NCBI GenBank assembly: GCA_964443145.1
Contig: CAYUBS010000001.1
Coordinates: 1-64,000 of the forward strand
Length of the DNA: 64,000 nucleotides
Direction of reading: 5' to 3'
Source of the DNA: JAHEFT01 sp964443145
GTDB lineage: Bacteria; Pseudomonadota; Gammaproteobacteria; Xanthomonadales; SZUA-36
Under the pieces are notes generated by a model. It saw only the letters and a list, made by a program, of their open reading frames with translations, had not been told where the DNA came from and did not search any database. The translations under genes and the position numbers were made by a program. Below, one piece after another: positions 35,519-44,588 of the stretch; position 1 is the first letter of the stretch, and each line of letters opens with the position of its first letter.

Positions 35519-36412
35519 CTAGGTTGTTTCACCCCAGAACTGGTGTTCGGCGTGCCAGATACGCCATTGTGGTGCATCTTTTGCCAGGTGTTTGTCCAGG
35601 AACGCCGCGTAGTTACTGAGAAATTCCTCCGCATTGCCTGAACGGAACGGCCCTGCGAGTTCCAGTTTCTTCCTGGCTGATCCATCGGCGCACAGGTTCA
35701 TCGCATAGAGCACATATTCCTTATCCTTTGCCGTCAGGATAGCCGGAAATCCGGCGTTGAGCCGCGCCGGCGAACCCAACACCTGCTTGCCAATCGCCGG
35801 ACGGCCATGCATGGGTGGGGCGTCCATCAGAACACAAATACTTCCCGGCACATCCAGCATGTCCTGCAGGATCTTACTTGCACCGCCCACCGCAACTGCC
35901 CGATCAGCCAGAGTCCTGGTTAGATAGAGTGCGGCCAGACGACTAAACAGGTAGTAAAACGGACGGGAACTCAGCAACTGCCTTTCCGGCGGACGATACG
36001 GGAAAGCCGGCTGCATGCCGGAAACAGCAAGCAGTTTCAATATCGAAATGGCCGGGCCCCAGTGCATACCCACCATGACCCTGTTCCTGGCAATTTCAAA
36101 GTCAGCCGGGATTTCGATTTCCGACAAGGCCGATCGCGTGCGGCCAAAAAGCATCAGGTACAGGTCGCGGGCATCCAGCATTTCCACTTGTTTCCAGCGC
36201 CGTTTAAACCGCTCTTCATCGTCAATGACTACGTGTTTACGTGCCCCTTCAAGTGCCGCCTCAGCCGGCGCCGCCAGCAGCCAGTGCCAGTTGGAGACGC
36301 GGCGCAAAACACGTCTCGAGAATGAGGCAGTTACAAGTAAGGAAAAAGCAGGCACCAGCACGTAGGCCAGCAGGTCGGTAAGCTGTCGGGAGATTCCACC
36401 TCGGCGCTTCAT
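35519..36412 (-). CDS. LpxL/HtrB-like acyltransferase family protein
   Basis: Predicted inner-membrane-associated acyltransferase. 297 residues from the ATG at 36412, whose ATGA overlaps the prmA stop. Weak hydrophobic N-terminus (LTDLLAYVLVPAFSLLVTA), then an LpxL-like pattern: a site at GMHWGPAIS, the FYYLFSRLAALYLTRTL helix, ICVLMDAPPMHGRP and the end QWRIWHAEHQFWGE. The family's HX4D/E is not intact: after His117 the sixth position is Ile122. A frame extending to 36688 would overlap prmA and has no family match, so it is excluded. The substrate, lipid A or another lipid, is unknown. Confidence 0.6.
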   Translation of the reverse strand: MKRRGGISRQLTDLLAYVLVPAFSLLVTASFSRRVLRRVSNWHWLLAAPAEAALEGARKHVVIDDEERFKRRWKQVEMLDARDLYLMLFGRTRSALSEIEIPADFEIARNRVMVGMHWGPAISILKLLAVSGMQPAFPYRPPERQLLSSRPFYYLFSRLAALYLTRTLADRAVAVGGASKILQDMLDVPGSICVLMDAPPMHGRPAIGKQVLGSPARLNAGFPAILTAKDKEYVLYAMNLCADGSARKKLELAGPFRSGNAEEFLSNYAAFLDKHLAKDAPQWRIWHAEHQFWGETT

Positions 36413-37323
36413 AACGTCGGGCCCAGGCTTGAGTCCAGACGGTCGCGCCGAATTCCGGACAGGCGTACCCAGCCGTCCATGCTGGTGATCGAGATGCCAT
36501 CCAGGCCGGACAGGTAAGCGCACCTGACCTCTTCTGCCTGCTCTTCGAGGATTCCGGACAGGACCATCGAGCCTCCCGGATGCAGCGAATCGAGCAGCAG
36601 AGGAGCCAGCATTAACAACGGACGAGCCAGGATGTTGGCCAGCAGGACGTCTGCCTGAGAAACGACATAATGTTCCGGCGCCAGGCATTCGACCACAGCA
36701 GAGACTTCATTACGCGCGGCATTATCCTGTGTTGCTTCCAGCGCCTGCGGGTCATTGTCCACGCAGATCACACGGGTGGCTCCCTTCAGGGCTGCAGCGA
36801 TCCCCAGGATGCCGGAGCCGCACCCGTAGTCAACAACGGTTTTGCCGCTCACATCCTGACTATCCAGCCACTCCAGGCATAACGCAGTCGTGGGATGGGT
36901 ACCGGTCCCGAACGCCAGGCCGGGGTCGAGACGAATTTCTGTGTGGTCCGGATCAAACGGGATCTGCATTCCACTCGGAACAATCCAAAGTCGTTCGCCG
37001 AATTTCATCGGTTCAAAACGATCCATCCAGGCCCGCTCCCAGTCCTGGTCACCGACTTCACGCCAGCGAATGTTTTCAGGGCGATCTGCACCGAGCACCG
37101 ATTGCAGGGAGACCAGGATCGGCTCGCGCTCAATGGCGGCCTCGAACAGGCCACGGACATGAACGGTGGGCCACAGAGGTGTCGTCCCGGGATCGGGTTC
37201 CAGCACCGGGTTATCTTCATCATCCTGCAGGGTGATCGCCAGCGCGCCCAACCGCTCCAGTGCCTGCTCGACAAGCTCTGTGTTTTCCCGGGAAACGCTG
37301 ACACTGATCTCAGTCCAGCTCAT
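36409..37323 (-). CDS. prmA: ribosomal protein L11 methyltransferase
   Basis: Trimethylates lysines and the N-terminus of ribosomal protein L11 using SAM. 304 residues (E. coli 293). An N-terminal substrate-recognition domain (MSWTEISVSVSRENTELVEQ) is joined to a Rossmann methyltransferase with DPGLAFGTGTHPTT, the SAM loop VVDYGCGSGILGIAA, and the catalytic-site segment ANILARPL. accC precedes it by 11 bases, an accBC-prmA order seen in many gammaproteobacteria. Confidence 0.96.
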   Translation of the reverse strand: MSWTEISVSVSRENTELVEQALERLGALAITLQDDEDNPVLEPDPGTTPLWPTVHVRGLFEAAIEREPILVSLQSVLGADRPENIRWREVGDQDWERAWMDRFEPMKFGERLWIVPSGMQIPFDPDHTEIRLDPGLAFGTGTHPTTALCLEWLDSQDVSGKTVVDYGCGSGILGIAAALKGATRVICVDNDPQALEATQDNAARNEVSAVVECLAPEHYVVSQADVLLANILARPLLMLAPLLLDSLHPGGSMVLSGILEEQAEEVRCAYLSGLDGISITSMDGWVRLSGIRRDRLDSSLGPTL

Positions 37324-37334
37324 CAGGCGGGCCT

Positions 37335-38690
37335 TCAGCCGTTACGCTCTTCGATGCGCTTTTCCAGGTAGTGGATGTTGAAACCGCCCTTCAAAAAGCC
37401 GCGATCCCACAAGAACCACTTGTGCAAAGGCACGTTGGTCTTGATGCCGTTGAGAACCATTTCATCGAGTGCGACCCGCATACGCGCGATCGCCATTTCC
37501 CGGTCTTCACCGTGGGCGATGATCTTGCCGATCAAGGAGTCATAGTTGGGCGGCACGCGGTAGCCGTCATAAATATGTGATTCCGTGCGGATACCCGGCC
37601 CTCCGGGGGCGTGAAACCCTTCTACCAGCCCTGGTGAGGGCATGAAGGTAACCGGGTCCTCGGCATTGATTCGACACTCAATGGCATGACCGCGGATATT
37701 GATGTCCTCCTGCCGGTGAGAGAGCCGGTCGCCGGCAGCCACCAGGATCTGCTCCCGCACCAGGTCGACACCGGTGATACGCTCGGATACCGGGTGCTCG
37801 ACCTGTATCCGGGTATTCATTTCGATGAAATAAAACCGGCCTTCGTCGTACAGGAACTCAAAAGTGCCGGCACCCCGGTAGCCGATGCGCTTGCATGCCT
37901 CGACACAAGCCGTACCAATCTCCTCACGCTGTTGCGGGGTGATTCCCGGCGCCGGAGCTTCCTCAATGACTTTCTGATGGCGACGCTGGCTGGAGCAATC
38001 CCGTTCGCCCAGGTGAATGGCGTTACCGTGCTCATCCGCAAGCACCTGTACTTCAATATGTCGCGGGTTTTCGAGGTACTTCTCCAGGTATACGGTAGGA
38101 TCACCGAAAGCACTACCAGCCTCCTGCTTCGTCAACTGAAGTGCGTTGTGTAAATGGGCCTCGGTGTTGACTACCCTCATACCGCGGCCACCACCGCCTG
38201 CGGCAGCTTTGATAATGACCGGGTAACCCACTTCCCGTGCAATTTTGATGCATTCCTGCGGGTCGTCCGTCAACGGACCGTCTGAGCCCGGAACGCACGG
38301 CACTCCGGCTTCTTTCATTGCCTTGATGGCGGAAACCTTGTCGCCCATCAGGCGGATGGTTTCGGGCCTCGGGCCGATAAAAATAAAGCCACTTTCCTCG
38401 ACCCGCTCCGCGAAATCTGCGTTTTCAGCCAGGAAGCCATAACCGGGGTGGATTGCAACCGCATCGGTGACTTCCGTAGCAGCAATGATGGCGGGCACAT
38501 TGAGATAACTTTCGCTGGCGGGAGCCGGACCGATACAGACCGACTCATCCGCCATCGCAACGTGCTTCAGGTTGCGGTCCACGGTCGAGTGCAAGGCCAC
38601 GGTTTTGATGCCCATCGCATGGCAGGCCCGCAAAATCCGTAGTGCGATTTCACCGCGGTTGGCAATTACGATTTTTTCCAGAACAGCCAT
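37335..38690 (-). CDS. accC: acetyl-CoA carboxylase biotin carboxylase subunit
   Basis: ATP-dependent carboxylation of biotin on AccB, the first half-reaction of fatty-acid synthesis. 451 residues (E. coli 449) from the ATG at 38690. Motifs: VIANRGEIALRIL, GYGFLAENADFAE, the ATP-grasp Gly loop KAAAGGGGRGMRVV, the catalytic ERDCSSQRRHQKVIEEAP and MNTRIQVEHPVSE. An upstream in-frame extension to 38768 would overlap accB. Ten bases separate it from the accB stop. Confidence 0.97.
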   Translation of the reverse strand: MAVLEKIVIANRGEIALRILRACHAMGIKTVALHSTVDRNLKHVAMADESVCIGPAPASESYLNVPAIIAATEVTDAVAIHPGYGFLAENADFAERVEESGFIFIGPRPETIRLMGDKVSAIKAMKEAGVPCVPGSDGPLTDDPQECIKIAREVGYPVIIKAAAGGGGRGMRVVNTEAHLHNALQLTKQEAGSAFGDPTVYLEKYLENPRHIEVQVLADEHGNAIHLGERDCSSQRRHQKVIEEAPAPGITPQQREEIGTACVEACKRIGYRGAGTFEFLYDEGRFYFIEMNTRIQVEHPVSERITGVDLVREQILVAAGDRLSHRQEDINIRGHAIECRINAEDPVTFMPSPGLVEGFHAPGGPGIRTESHIYDGYRVPPNYDSLIGKIIAHGEDREMAIARMRVALDEMVLNGIKTNVPLHKWFLWDRGFLKGGFNIHYLEKRIEERNG

Positions 38691-38700
38691 GTCAGGATAC

Positions 38701-39180
38701 TTATCGGATGACGAACAGCGGTTGATCGAATTCAACCGGTTGCCCGTTCTCAGCCAGCACGGCCACAACCGTGCCCGAAGTTTCTGCTTCGATCTGGTTG
38801 AACATTTTCATTGCCTCGATGATACACATGATTTCGCCCTCGGAAACCTGCTGCCCCAGCGATACGAAAGGTCCGTCTTCAGGGCTGGAGGCCGAATAGA
38901 ACGTGCCCACCATGGGTGCGCGCACCAGCTCCCCTTCCGGCACTGCAGGCTCTTCTTCCGCTGCAGGTGCGGCCGGAGCCGCGCTGGCTGGAGCAGCACC
39001 GGGTGCGGCGGGAGCCGGCCAGGCGGCCTGTACCTGGGGGCCGATCGCTTGATGCATCATGGGTGCAGCCATACCGCCTCTGCTCAGGCGAACCGATTCC
39101 TCACCCTCGACGATCTCAAGTTCAGTGAGGCTGGAATCTTCCAGCAGCTCGATTAGTTTCTTAATCTTTCTGATATCCAC
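38701..39180 (-). CDS. accB: acetyl-CoA carboxylase biotin carboxyl carrier protein
   Basis: Carries biotin between the carboxylase and carboxyltransferase. 159 residues. The N-terminal helix DIRKIKKLIELLEDSSLTEL, an Ala/Pro-rich linker (about 52-76) and the C-terminal biotinyl domain with biotinyl-Lys125 in EAMKM are all present. The protruding-thumb segment is intact (GTFYSASSPEDGPFV). Precedes accC with a short gap, the conserved accBC operon. Confidence 0.96.
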   Translation of the reverse strand: MDIRKIKKLIELLEDSSLTELEIVEGEESVRLSRGGMAAPMMHQAIGPQVQAAWPAPAAPGAAPASAAPAAPAAEEEPAVPEGELVRAPMVGTFYSASSPEDGPFVSLGQQVSEGEIMCIIEAMKMFNQIEAETSGTVVAVLAENGQPVEFDQPLFVIR

Positions 39181-39221
39181 TCGATATACTCCAGCCGTGG
39201 CCTGGGCCCGGCGTCTATTAA

Positions 39222-39662
39222 TTATGGGTCTTGAAAGTTAATAATCGCCTGCAAGGCCAGCATGTAACTTTCACCATGGAAACCGCTGATCACGCCCATG
39301 GCGATATCTGAGAAATATGAAACCTGGCGGAATGGCTCACGGGCCGCAATGGCCGACAGATGCACCTCGACAAATGGAATCCGGACGGCCAGCAGCGCGT
39401 CCCTCAGCGCCACGCTGGTGTGTGTATAGGCCGCGGGATTGAAAATTATGTAATCGATGCCGTCATTGGCCGCCTTTTGAACAGCGTCGACCAATATGCC
39501 TTCGCTGTTTTCCTGAATATGCGTTAATTCATGGCCACAGGCACCTGCAAAGCGGGCGACCTCTTCCATGATTTCTTCAAGCGTGCGATGCCCGTACTGT
39601 CCGGGTTCTCTGCTGCCAAGCAGGTTCAGGTTGGGGCCGTTGAGGACCAGAATACTAGCCAT
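39222..39662 (-). CDS. aroQ: 3-dehydroquinate dehydratase, type II
   Basis: Third step of the shikimate pathway. 146 residues, dodecameric type II enzyme. Signature VLNGPNLNLLGSREPGQYG with the catalytic Tyr, then INPAAYTHTSVALRDAL-like FNPAAYTHTSVALRDAL and the EVHLSAIAAREPFR active segment with His. Upstream of accB on the same strand, 41 bases away, an order common in Pseudomonas-like genomes. A short inverted repeat, ATTTGT CC ACAAAT (39710-39723), lies in its leader. Confidence 0.96.
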   Translation of the reverse strand: MASILVLNGPNLNLLGSREPGQYGHRTLEEIMEEVARFAGACGHELTHIQENSEGILVDAVQKAANDGIDYIIFNPAAYTHTSVALRDALLAVRIPFVEVHLSAIAAREPFRQVSYFSDIAMGVISGFHGESYMLALQAIINFQDP

Positions 39663-39742
39663 GGGAATAGACCTCGTTCAGGGAATGAAATATTGAAGCA
39701 TTATCGACAATTTGTCCACAAATGAGAACAAATAGCAGCAAG

Positions 39743-40315
39743 TTAATCGAAGTTACTCAACTGTTGCATCAATGCCTCGTGGCTGACTGCGCCCAGGTGA
39801 CTCCACCGTATGATGCCGGCTGCGTCCACTATAACGCTGAAGGGCAGCATACCGGTCGCATTGCCGTAACGGCGCCCGGTCAGCACGACGTCGGTCTTCC
39901 CTACCAGTACCGGGTAATCAATACCCAGGTCCGCAACAAACTTGCTGGCCCGATCCGGGTCGTCCAGCGCGATGCCGACCACCCTCAGGCCAATGCCGGC
40001 ATAATCCTGCTGCAGCTGCGACAACATCGGCATCTCTTCCACACAGGGTTTACACCAGGTCGCCCAGAAATTGAGCAGCCAGACCTGACCGTCGAAATCA
40101 CTGGCGCTGACCTCTGTGCCAGCGGTATCGGTCAACAAAAAGTCCGGGCGGCGCTGGCCCAAAAGGTCATCAATGCGTGGTGCCGCCGAACTCTCAGCCC
40201 CCAGGCCGGTGCCGGACTGAACGGGCTGAGCCGGACTCATGGCCCGGGCCAGAAAGTAGCCTGCACCGGCGGCAACCAACGCCACCACCAGAATGAGCAG
40301 GGTGTTTCTGATCAT
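39743..40315 (-). CDS. TlpA/ResA-like thiol-disulfide oxidoreductase
   Basis: Periplasmic, membrane-anchored thioredoxin-like protein. A hydrophobic N-terminal anchor (LLILVVALVAAGAGYFLA) is followed by a redoxin domain with active site WCKPC in NFWATWCKPCVEEMPML. 190 residues. The start overlaps the dsbD stop by four bases, so it is a likely recipient of electrons from DsbD, for instance in cytochrome c maturation or oxidative-damage repair; the exact partner is inferred. Confidence 0.92.
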   Translation of the reverse strand: MIRNTLLILVVALVAAGAGYFLARAMSPAQPVQSGTGLGAESSAAPRIDDLLGQRRPDFLLTDTAGTEVSASDFDGQVWLLNFWATWCKPCVEEMPMLSQLQQDYAGIGLRVVGIALDDPDRASKFVADLGIDYPVLVGKTDVVLTGRRYGNATGMLPFSVIVDAAGIIRWSHLGAVSHEALMQQLSNFD

Positions 40316-42579
40316 TGTGCGGCCAGCACCTTGTTCAGGTGAGCCGAAAACTCTTCAGAATTAAAATACCCCACCAGTCTGTAAGCTGACATTTCTGCGC
40401 CCTTCCGGTCAAAAAAGAGGATGGCCGGCGGGCCAATAATGCCAAAGGACTTCATCAATTCCTGATCAATGTCGTCATTGGCCGTGACGTCGGCCTGCAG
40501 CAACTGAAACGGAGCCAACGCCGCCCGCACGGACTCCTCGGGAAAGGTATTGCGCTCCATCCGTATGCATTCCACGCACCAGTCGGCGTAGAAATCCAGC
40601 ATGGTTGCCTTGCCATTTGGGCCGGCGGAATCAGTTGCCTGCTCCAGATCCTTCACCGACTTGATCCGCTGGAACGTCACGTGTTGATCAGCAGGCGACT
40701 CGCCACCGGTCGACCGGAGCGCTTCCAACGGCCGCAGCCAGTAGTCCCCGCCTGCAGCTGCCCCGACGATTTCAGTGGCCCCGAGCACCAGCAGCACAAG
40801 CCCCATGGATTTCCAGAGCCGCTTCCAGCCTGACACCGACGAGTCGAGACGGTCCAGCGCACCCATATAGGTACCGCAGGAGATCGCAAGCACGCCCCAC
40901 AGCAACATGATGACCGACCCTGGCAGAATCCGCTCCAGCATCCAGATGGCCAGAGCAAGCAACCCAACCCCAAAAACAGCTTTGATCGCATCCATCCAGG
41001 CACCCGCTTTGGGCACCAGCTTTCCTGCCGAAACACCGAACACGATCAGCGGTGCCCCCATGCCCATGGCCATAGAGAACAGGGCCGCGCCGCCTAGAAC
41101 GGCATCACCTGTGGAACCAATGACAATCAGTGCGGCCATCAATGGTGGAGCAACGCAGGGACCCACGATTAACGCCGACAGGAACCCCATCACTGCAACG
41201 CCCCATAACTGGCCACCCTTTTGCTGGTTACTGGCTTCCGCGATGCGGGTTTGTAACCGGCCCGGCAATTGCAATTCGTAAAAGCCGAACATGGAGAGCG
41301 CCAGCAGGATGAAAATCAATACAAAGCCACTAATGATCCAGGGGTTCTGGAACATGGCTTGCAGATTCTCACCGAATAGCCCCGCAAGGACGCCTGCAAC
41401 GGTATAAGTCACCGCCATCGCCAGAACATAAACCAGTGACAACCACAGGGCCCGCAGCGTTGTCAGGCGCTCGCCCTGCCCGACGATGATGCCGGAGAGG
41501 ATAGGCACCATGGGAAAAACACAGGGGGTGAAAGCGAGCAAGAGTCCGGCAACGAAGAACCAGCCGATGGCTTCCCACGGGTTACTGGTCAGGAGGCGCG
41601 CCAGTTTATCCTGTTCAGATACCGGCGCATCCGATACAAGCTCTGCCCCTGATGTGCCCGGTTTCGGGGTCAGCGGACCACCGATTGCCGACTCGGCTGC
41701 CGGCATCTGGAACACCGCCGTACGGGACATGGGCGGATAGCAGATATCTCCATCCCTGCAGCCCTGGAAATTCGCCTCGAGCTCGATATCCATGACATCG
41801 CCGGCAGGCCGGTTGAAGCGGACAGGGACTTCGACCTGGTCGTAGTAAACAGGAACCGGCCCGAATTCCGGGTCATCCTTGATCACACCCTCGGGAAGTT
41901 CAACGTCACGGATCACGAATCCCGCATCACCGACCAGGCGGAACTCGAACTTGTCCTTATACAGGTAGTAACCTGGCTGCGCGGTGAAGCGCACGAGTGC
42001 GGTGTCAGCACTGTAGCCAATAGATTCGTAGACAAATGCTTCTTCCGGCTGAAGCGCAGGTGGCTCTTGCTGGCCCAATCCGGACAAGGGGTTTGCCGAC
42101 AGTGCGGCCAGTGGATTGCCCAGTCCTGAGTCACGCGGCAGGCTCAATTCCAGCAACTGCTCGGTCGGCGGGTAACACAACTCGTTTTCCAGGCAGCCCT
42201 GGGACCGGACCTTCAACTGTATCGCGTCCAGGCCGGCCGGCACGGACTCCAGCGGCAGTAGCACTGTCAATTCATCGTGATACTTCTCAACGTCTTCACC
42301 GAGTAATTCGTCAAAACTTATTTCGCCCCGGGGCACTTCGGGCTCGCCGAGCACCACGCCCTCGGTGGCGGAAGTAAACCGCAAGAACTTGTTGTTATAG
42401 AGGTAGTAGCCTTGCGCGATTTCCCAGCGTATCTCGATCTGGTTCCGGGCCGGTGCGGAGCCACTTAGTACGAAGACGTCTTCAAAGCTGCGTACCTGGT
42501 CAAACTCAATGGCCAATGCCAGTGGCGATATCAACAAGCCAACGAGGGTGGCCATCCAGAGGTTTGCTATTCTTTTCAT
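40312..42579 (-). CDS. dsbD: thiol:disulfide interchange protein DsbD with two N-terminal alpha domains
   Basis: Transfers reducing power from cytosolic thioredoxin to the periplasm. 755 residues against 565 in E. coli. After the signal peptide (ends about residue 23) come two tandem immunoglobulin-like alpha domains (about 25-150 and 180-300), each with its own GYYLY motif and CX5C pair (Cys129/Cys135 and Cys284/Cys290). The membrane domain has FTPCVFPM and GPCVAPPL, and the thioredoxin-like end has YADWCVECIRME. Coupled to the TlpA-like gene. Confidence 0.95.
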   Translation of the reverse strand: MKRIANLWMATLVGLLISPLALAIEFDQVRSFEDVFVLSGSAPARNQIEIRWEIAQGYYLYNNKFLRFTSATEGVVLGEPEVPRGEISFDELLGEDVEKYHDELTVLLPLESVPAGLDAIQLKVRSQGCLENELCYPPTEQLLELSLPRDSGLGNPLAALSANPLSGLGQQEPPALQPEEAFVYESIGYSADTALVRFTAQPGYYLYKDKFEFRLVGDAGFVIRDVELPEGVIKDDPEFGPVPVYYDQVEVPVRFNRPAGDVMDIELEANFQGCRDGDICYPPMSRTAVFQMPAAESAIGGPLTPKPGTSGAELVSDAPVSEQDKLARLLTSNPWEAIGWFFVAGLLLAFTPCVFPMVPILSGIIVGQGERLTTLRALWLSLVYVLAMAVTYTVAGVLAGLFGENLQAMFQNPWIISGFVLIFILLALSMFGFYELQLPGRLQTRIAEASNQQKGGQLWGVAVMGFLSALIVGPCVAPPLMAALIVIGSTGDAVLGGAALFSMAMGMGAPLIVFGVSAGKLVPKAGAWMDAIKAVFGVGLLALAIWMLERILPGSVIMLLWGVLAISCGTYMGALDRLDSSVSGWKRLWKSMGLVLLVLGATEIVGAAAGGDYWLRPLEALRSTGGESPADQHVTFQRIKSVKDLEQATDSAGPNGKATMLDFYADWCVECIRMERNTFPEESVRAALAPFQLLQADVTANDDIDQELMKSFGIIGPPAILFFDRKGAEMSAYRLVGYFNSEEFSAHLNKVLAAQ

Positions 42580-42783
42580 GGGTTCGTTTCGTTTTACAGC
42601 CTGCAGGGCCGGCGCTACATAGACCAGCCATTGGAGAAGATGTTCAGTCTGCGGATTTTACCGGAAAGGACGTGCGAAACGGCGGAAAATTAGTTCATGC
42701 TCCAGATCATGGCAACCAGTACCCCGCAGTAGTAACTTGGAGAGTGGGTTATTGGCAGCGCCGTTCGGCAGGAGATGAAGCCC

Positions 42784-43395
42784 ATGCAAAGTCCCTCGAA
42801 GGAACAGCAACTGGTCGAACTGGACATAAACCAACCTGTCTGGGACCGTTTCTTCTGGGTCGCGCCCCTGGTTCTTATCGGAACCCGGGAGGCAGACGGC
42901 GGCCATGACCTTGCCCCCAAGCACATGGCCATGCCAATGGGCTGGGAAAACTATTTCGGCTTCGTTTGCACGCCGCGTCACCGCACCTATTCGAACATTC
43001 TCCGCGAAGGCGTTTTCACCGTTTCCTATCCACGCCCGGACCAGCTGGTGCTGACCAGCCTGGCCGCATCACCCCGTTTCAAAGAGGGCGACAAGCCGGC
43101 TATTGCTGCGTTACCCGTGTTCCCGGCCACGAAAGTCGATGGCGTACTGGTGACCGGCGGATATCTTTACTTCGAATGCGAACTTGACCGGATGGTCGAC
43201 GGTTTCGGCGTTAACAGCCTGATCGTCGGTCGCATCATTGCCGCTCGCGTGGCTGAAGACTCTGAGCGCATGGATGAGCGGGATGACCTTGGCCTGATTC
43301 ACGAAGCACCGCTAATGGCCTATCTGCACCCCGGGCGCTTCGCCACAATCCGGGATAGTTTGTCATTTCCGTTTCCATCAGGCATGAAAAAATGA
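42784..43395 (+). CDS. flavin-reductase-like FMN-binding protein
   Basis: 203 residues with the split-barrel fold of the flavin reductase-like group: PLVLIGTREADGGHDLAPKH near the start, the MPMGWENYFGF segment, VFTVSYPRP and a central KVDGVLVTGGYLYFECELDR strand run. Such proteins reduce flavins or bind FMN for a partner; no direct function can be given. AGGAG lies 9 bases before the ATG at 42784 but directly touches an ATG at 42775, so the later start is preferred. Its stop overlaps the next ATG by four bases, coupling it to the M20 peptidase. Confidence 0.8.
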   Translation: MQSPSKEQQLVELDINQPVWDRFFWVAPLVLIGTREADGGHDLAPKHMAMPMGWENYFGFVCTPRHRTYSNILREGVFTVSYPRPDQLVLTSLAASPRFKEGDKPAIAALPVFPATKVDGVLVTGGYLYFECELDRMVDGFGVNSLIVGRIIAARVAEDSERMDERDDLGLIHEAPLMAYLHPGRFATIRDSLSFPFPSGMKK

Positions 43396-44588
43396 CCAGC
43401 CCTGGCGCCAACACCGTGCCGGCTGCCGGGGATGTGCTCAGCCACCTGCAGAGTAAGCGCGGAGACATGATTGAGCTGTTACGTGATATGACAGAAGCTG
43501 AATCTCCTTCGGATGATCCCGCTTCACAGATCGAGATCAGAGAAATAATCGCGGCCGGGTTCGAGCAACTGGATTACACCGTCAGGCGCATTCCAGGACA
43601 CAGCAGCGGTGGAATGTTGCACGCACGCCCGTCAACGCGCCGCCCCGGCCGGGACGCCCAGTTGCTGCTGGGTCACTACGATACCGTCTGGCCTTTGGGC
43701 ACACTGCAGGATATGCCGTTCGAGCATGATGGCGATGTGGTCCGGGGTCCGGGCGTCTACGACATGAAGGGGGGGGTTGCCCAGGCATTGATGGCGCTGG
43801 AGGCTCTGCAGCATTTCCGGGTGACACCTGCAGTCACTCCACACGTATTTCTGAATTCAGACGAGGAAATCGGGAGTCGGGAAAGCCGTCGCTATATTGA
43901 AACACTGGCCCCCTTGATGAACCGTGTTTTCGTCCTCGAACCCTCGCTCGGAACTGCCGGGCGCCTGAAGACGGCCCGCAAGGGAATCGGCCGTTTCACT
44001 GTGACGGTCACCGGCGAGGCCGCCCACGCGGGTCTCGATCCAGGAGCCGGTGCCAGCGCCATTCTTGAGCTGTCCCATGTGATCCAGACCCTGTTTGCGC
44101 TGAACGACTTTGACAAAGGCATCACTGTGAACGTTGGCACCATCGACGGCGGACTGAGGCCCAACGTGGTGGCGCCGGAAAGTCAGGCTGTGGTTGATGT
44201 TCGTGTGGCGACAAAGTCGGACGGAGTGTGTGTGGAGCGCGCCATCCTCGGGCTTGAACCCGCTATCGAAGGCACCTCGCTGAACATTGAAGGTCGTTTT
44301 GGCCGCCCCGCGATGGAGCGCACACCAGCCAATCGCCAACTTTGGCGACTGGCATGCCGACTGGGGGGTGAGTTGGGGCTGGAACTGGAAGAGGCCCTCG
44401 CCGGAGGCGGTTCGGATGGAAATTTCACCAGCCTCTATACGGCAACACTGGACGGTCTGGGGGCCGTGGGTGACGGCGCGCACGCCCGACACGAACACCT
44501 ATGCCTGGACCGCACGATTGAGCACGCTGCGTTACTTACCCTCCTGTTGATGGCTCCTGCGCTGGAGCCGGTTGGCGAACCCGCATGA
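43392..44588 (+). CDS. M20-family metallopeptidase, CPG2/ArgE-like
   Basis: 398 residues of the M20 di-zinc exopeptidase family. Zinc ligands lie in LGHYDTVWPLG (His, Asp), GPGVYDMKGG (Asp) and NSDEEIGSRES (Glu pair, with the catalytic Glu). The dimerisation lid domain follows (about 185-300, GEAAHAGLDPGAGASAI) and the last His ligand is near the end (DGAHARHEH). It is closest by eye to glutamate carboxypeptidase; a deacylase acting on N-acyl amino acids is equally possible. Four-base overlaps on both sides bind it to the flavin-reductase-like and DUF1611 genes. Confidence 0.85.
   Translation: MTSPGANTVPAAGDVLSHLQSKRGDMIELLRDMTEAESPSDDPASQIEIREIIAAGFEQLDYTVRRIPGHSSGGMLHARPSTRRPGRDAQLLLGHYDTVWPLGTLQDMPFEHDGDVVRGPGVYDMKGGVAQALMALEALQHFRVTPAVTPHVFLNSDEEIGSRESRRYIETLAPLMNRVFVLEPSLGTAGRLKTARKGIGRFTVTVTGEAAHAGLDPGAGASAILELSHVIQTLFALNDFDKGITVNVGTIDGGLRPNVVAPESQAVVDVRVATKSDGVCVERAILGLEPAIEGTSLNIEGRFGRPAMERTPANRQLWRLACRLGGELGLELEEALAGGGSDGNFTSLYTATLDGLGAVGDGAHARHEHLCLDRTIEHAALLTLLLMAPALEPVGEPA

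Noticed and set aside
35519..36688. 389-residue version of the acyltransferase-like protein starting at 36688
   Set aside because: The extra 92 residues overlap prmA in another frame and look like shadow sequence (Arg/Gly/Pro-rich); the ATGA-coupled start at 36412 fits.
39710..39723. ATTTGT CC ACAAAT inverted repeat in the aroQ leader as an operator
   Set aside because: Six-base arms with AT-rich sequence are too weak to call a regulator site without a second copy.
42453..42908. 151-residue plus-strand frame spanning the dsbD start and the leader of the flavin-reductase gene
   Set aside because: It begins inside dsbD on the other strand and runs out of frame into the next gene; no motif and no ribosome-binding site.
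43857..44498. 213-residue minus-strand frame opposite the M20 peptidase
   Set aside because: Antisense shadow; the sense frame has all zinc ligands.
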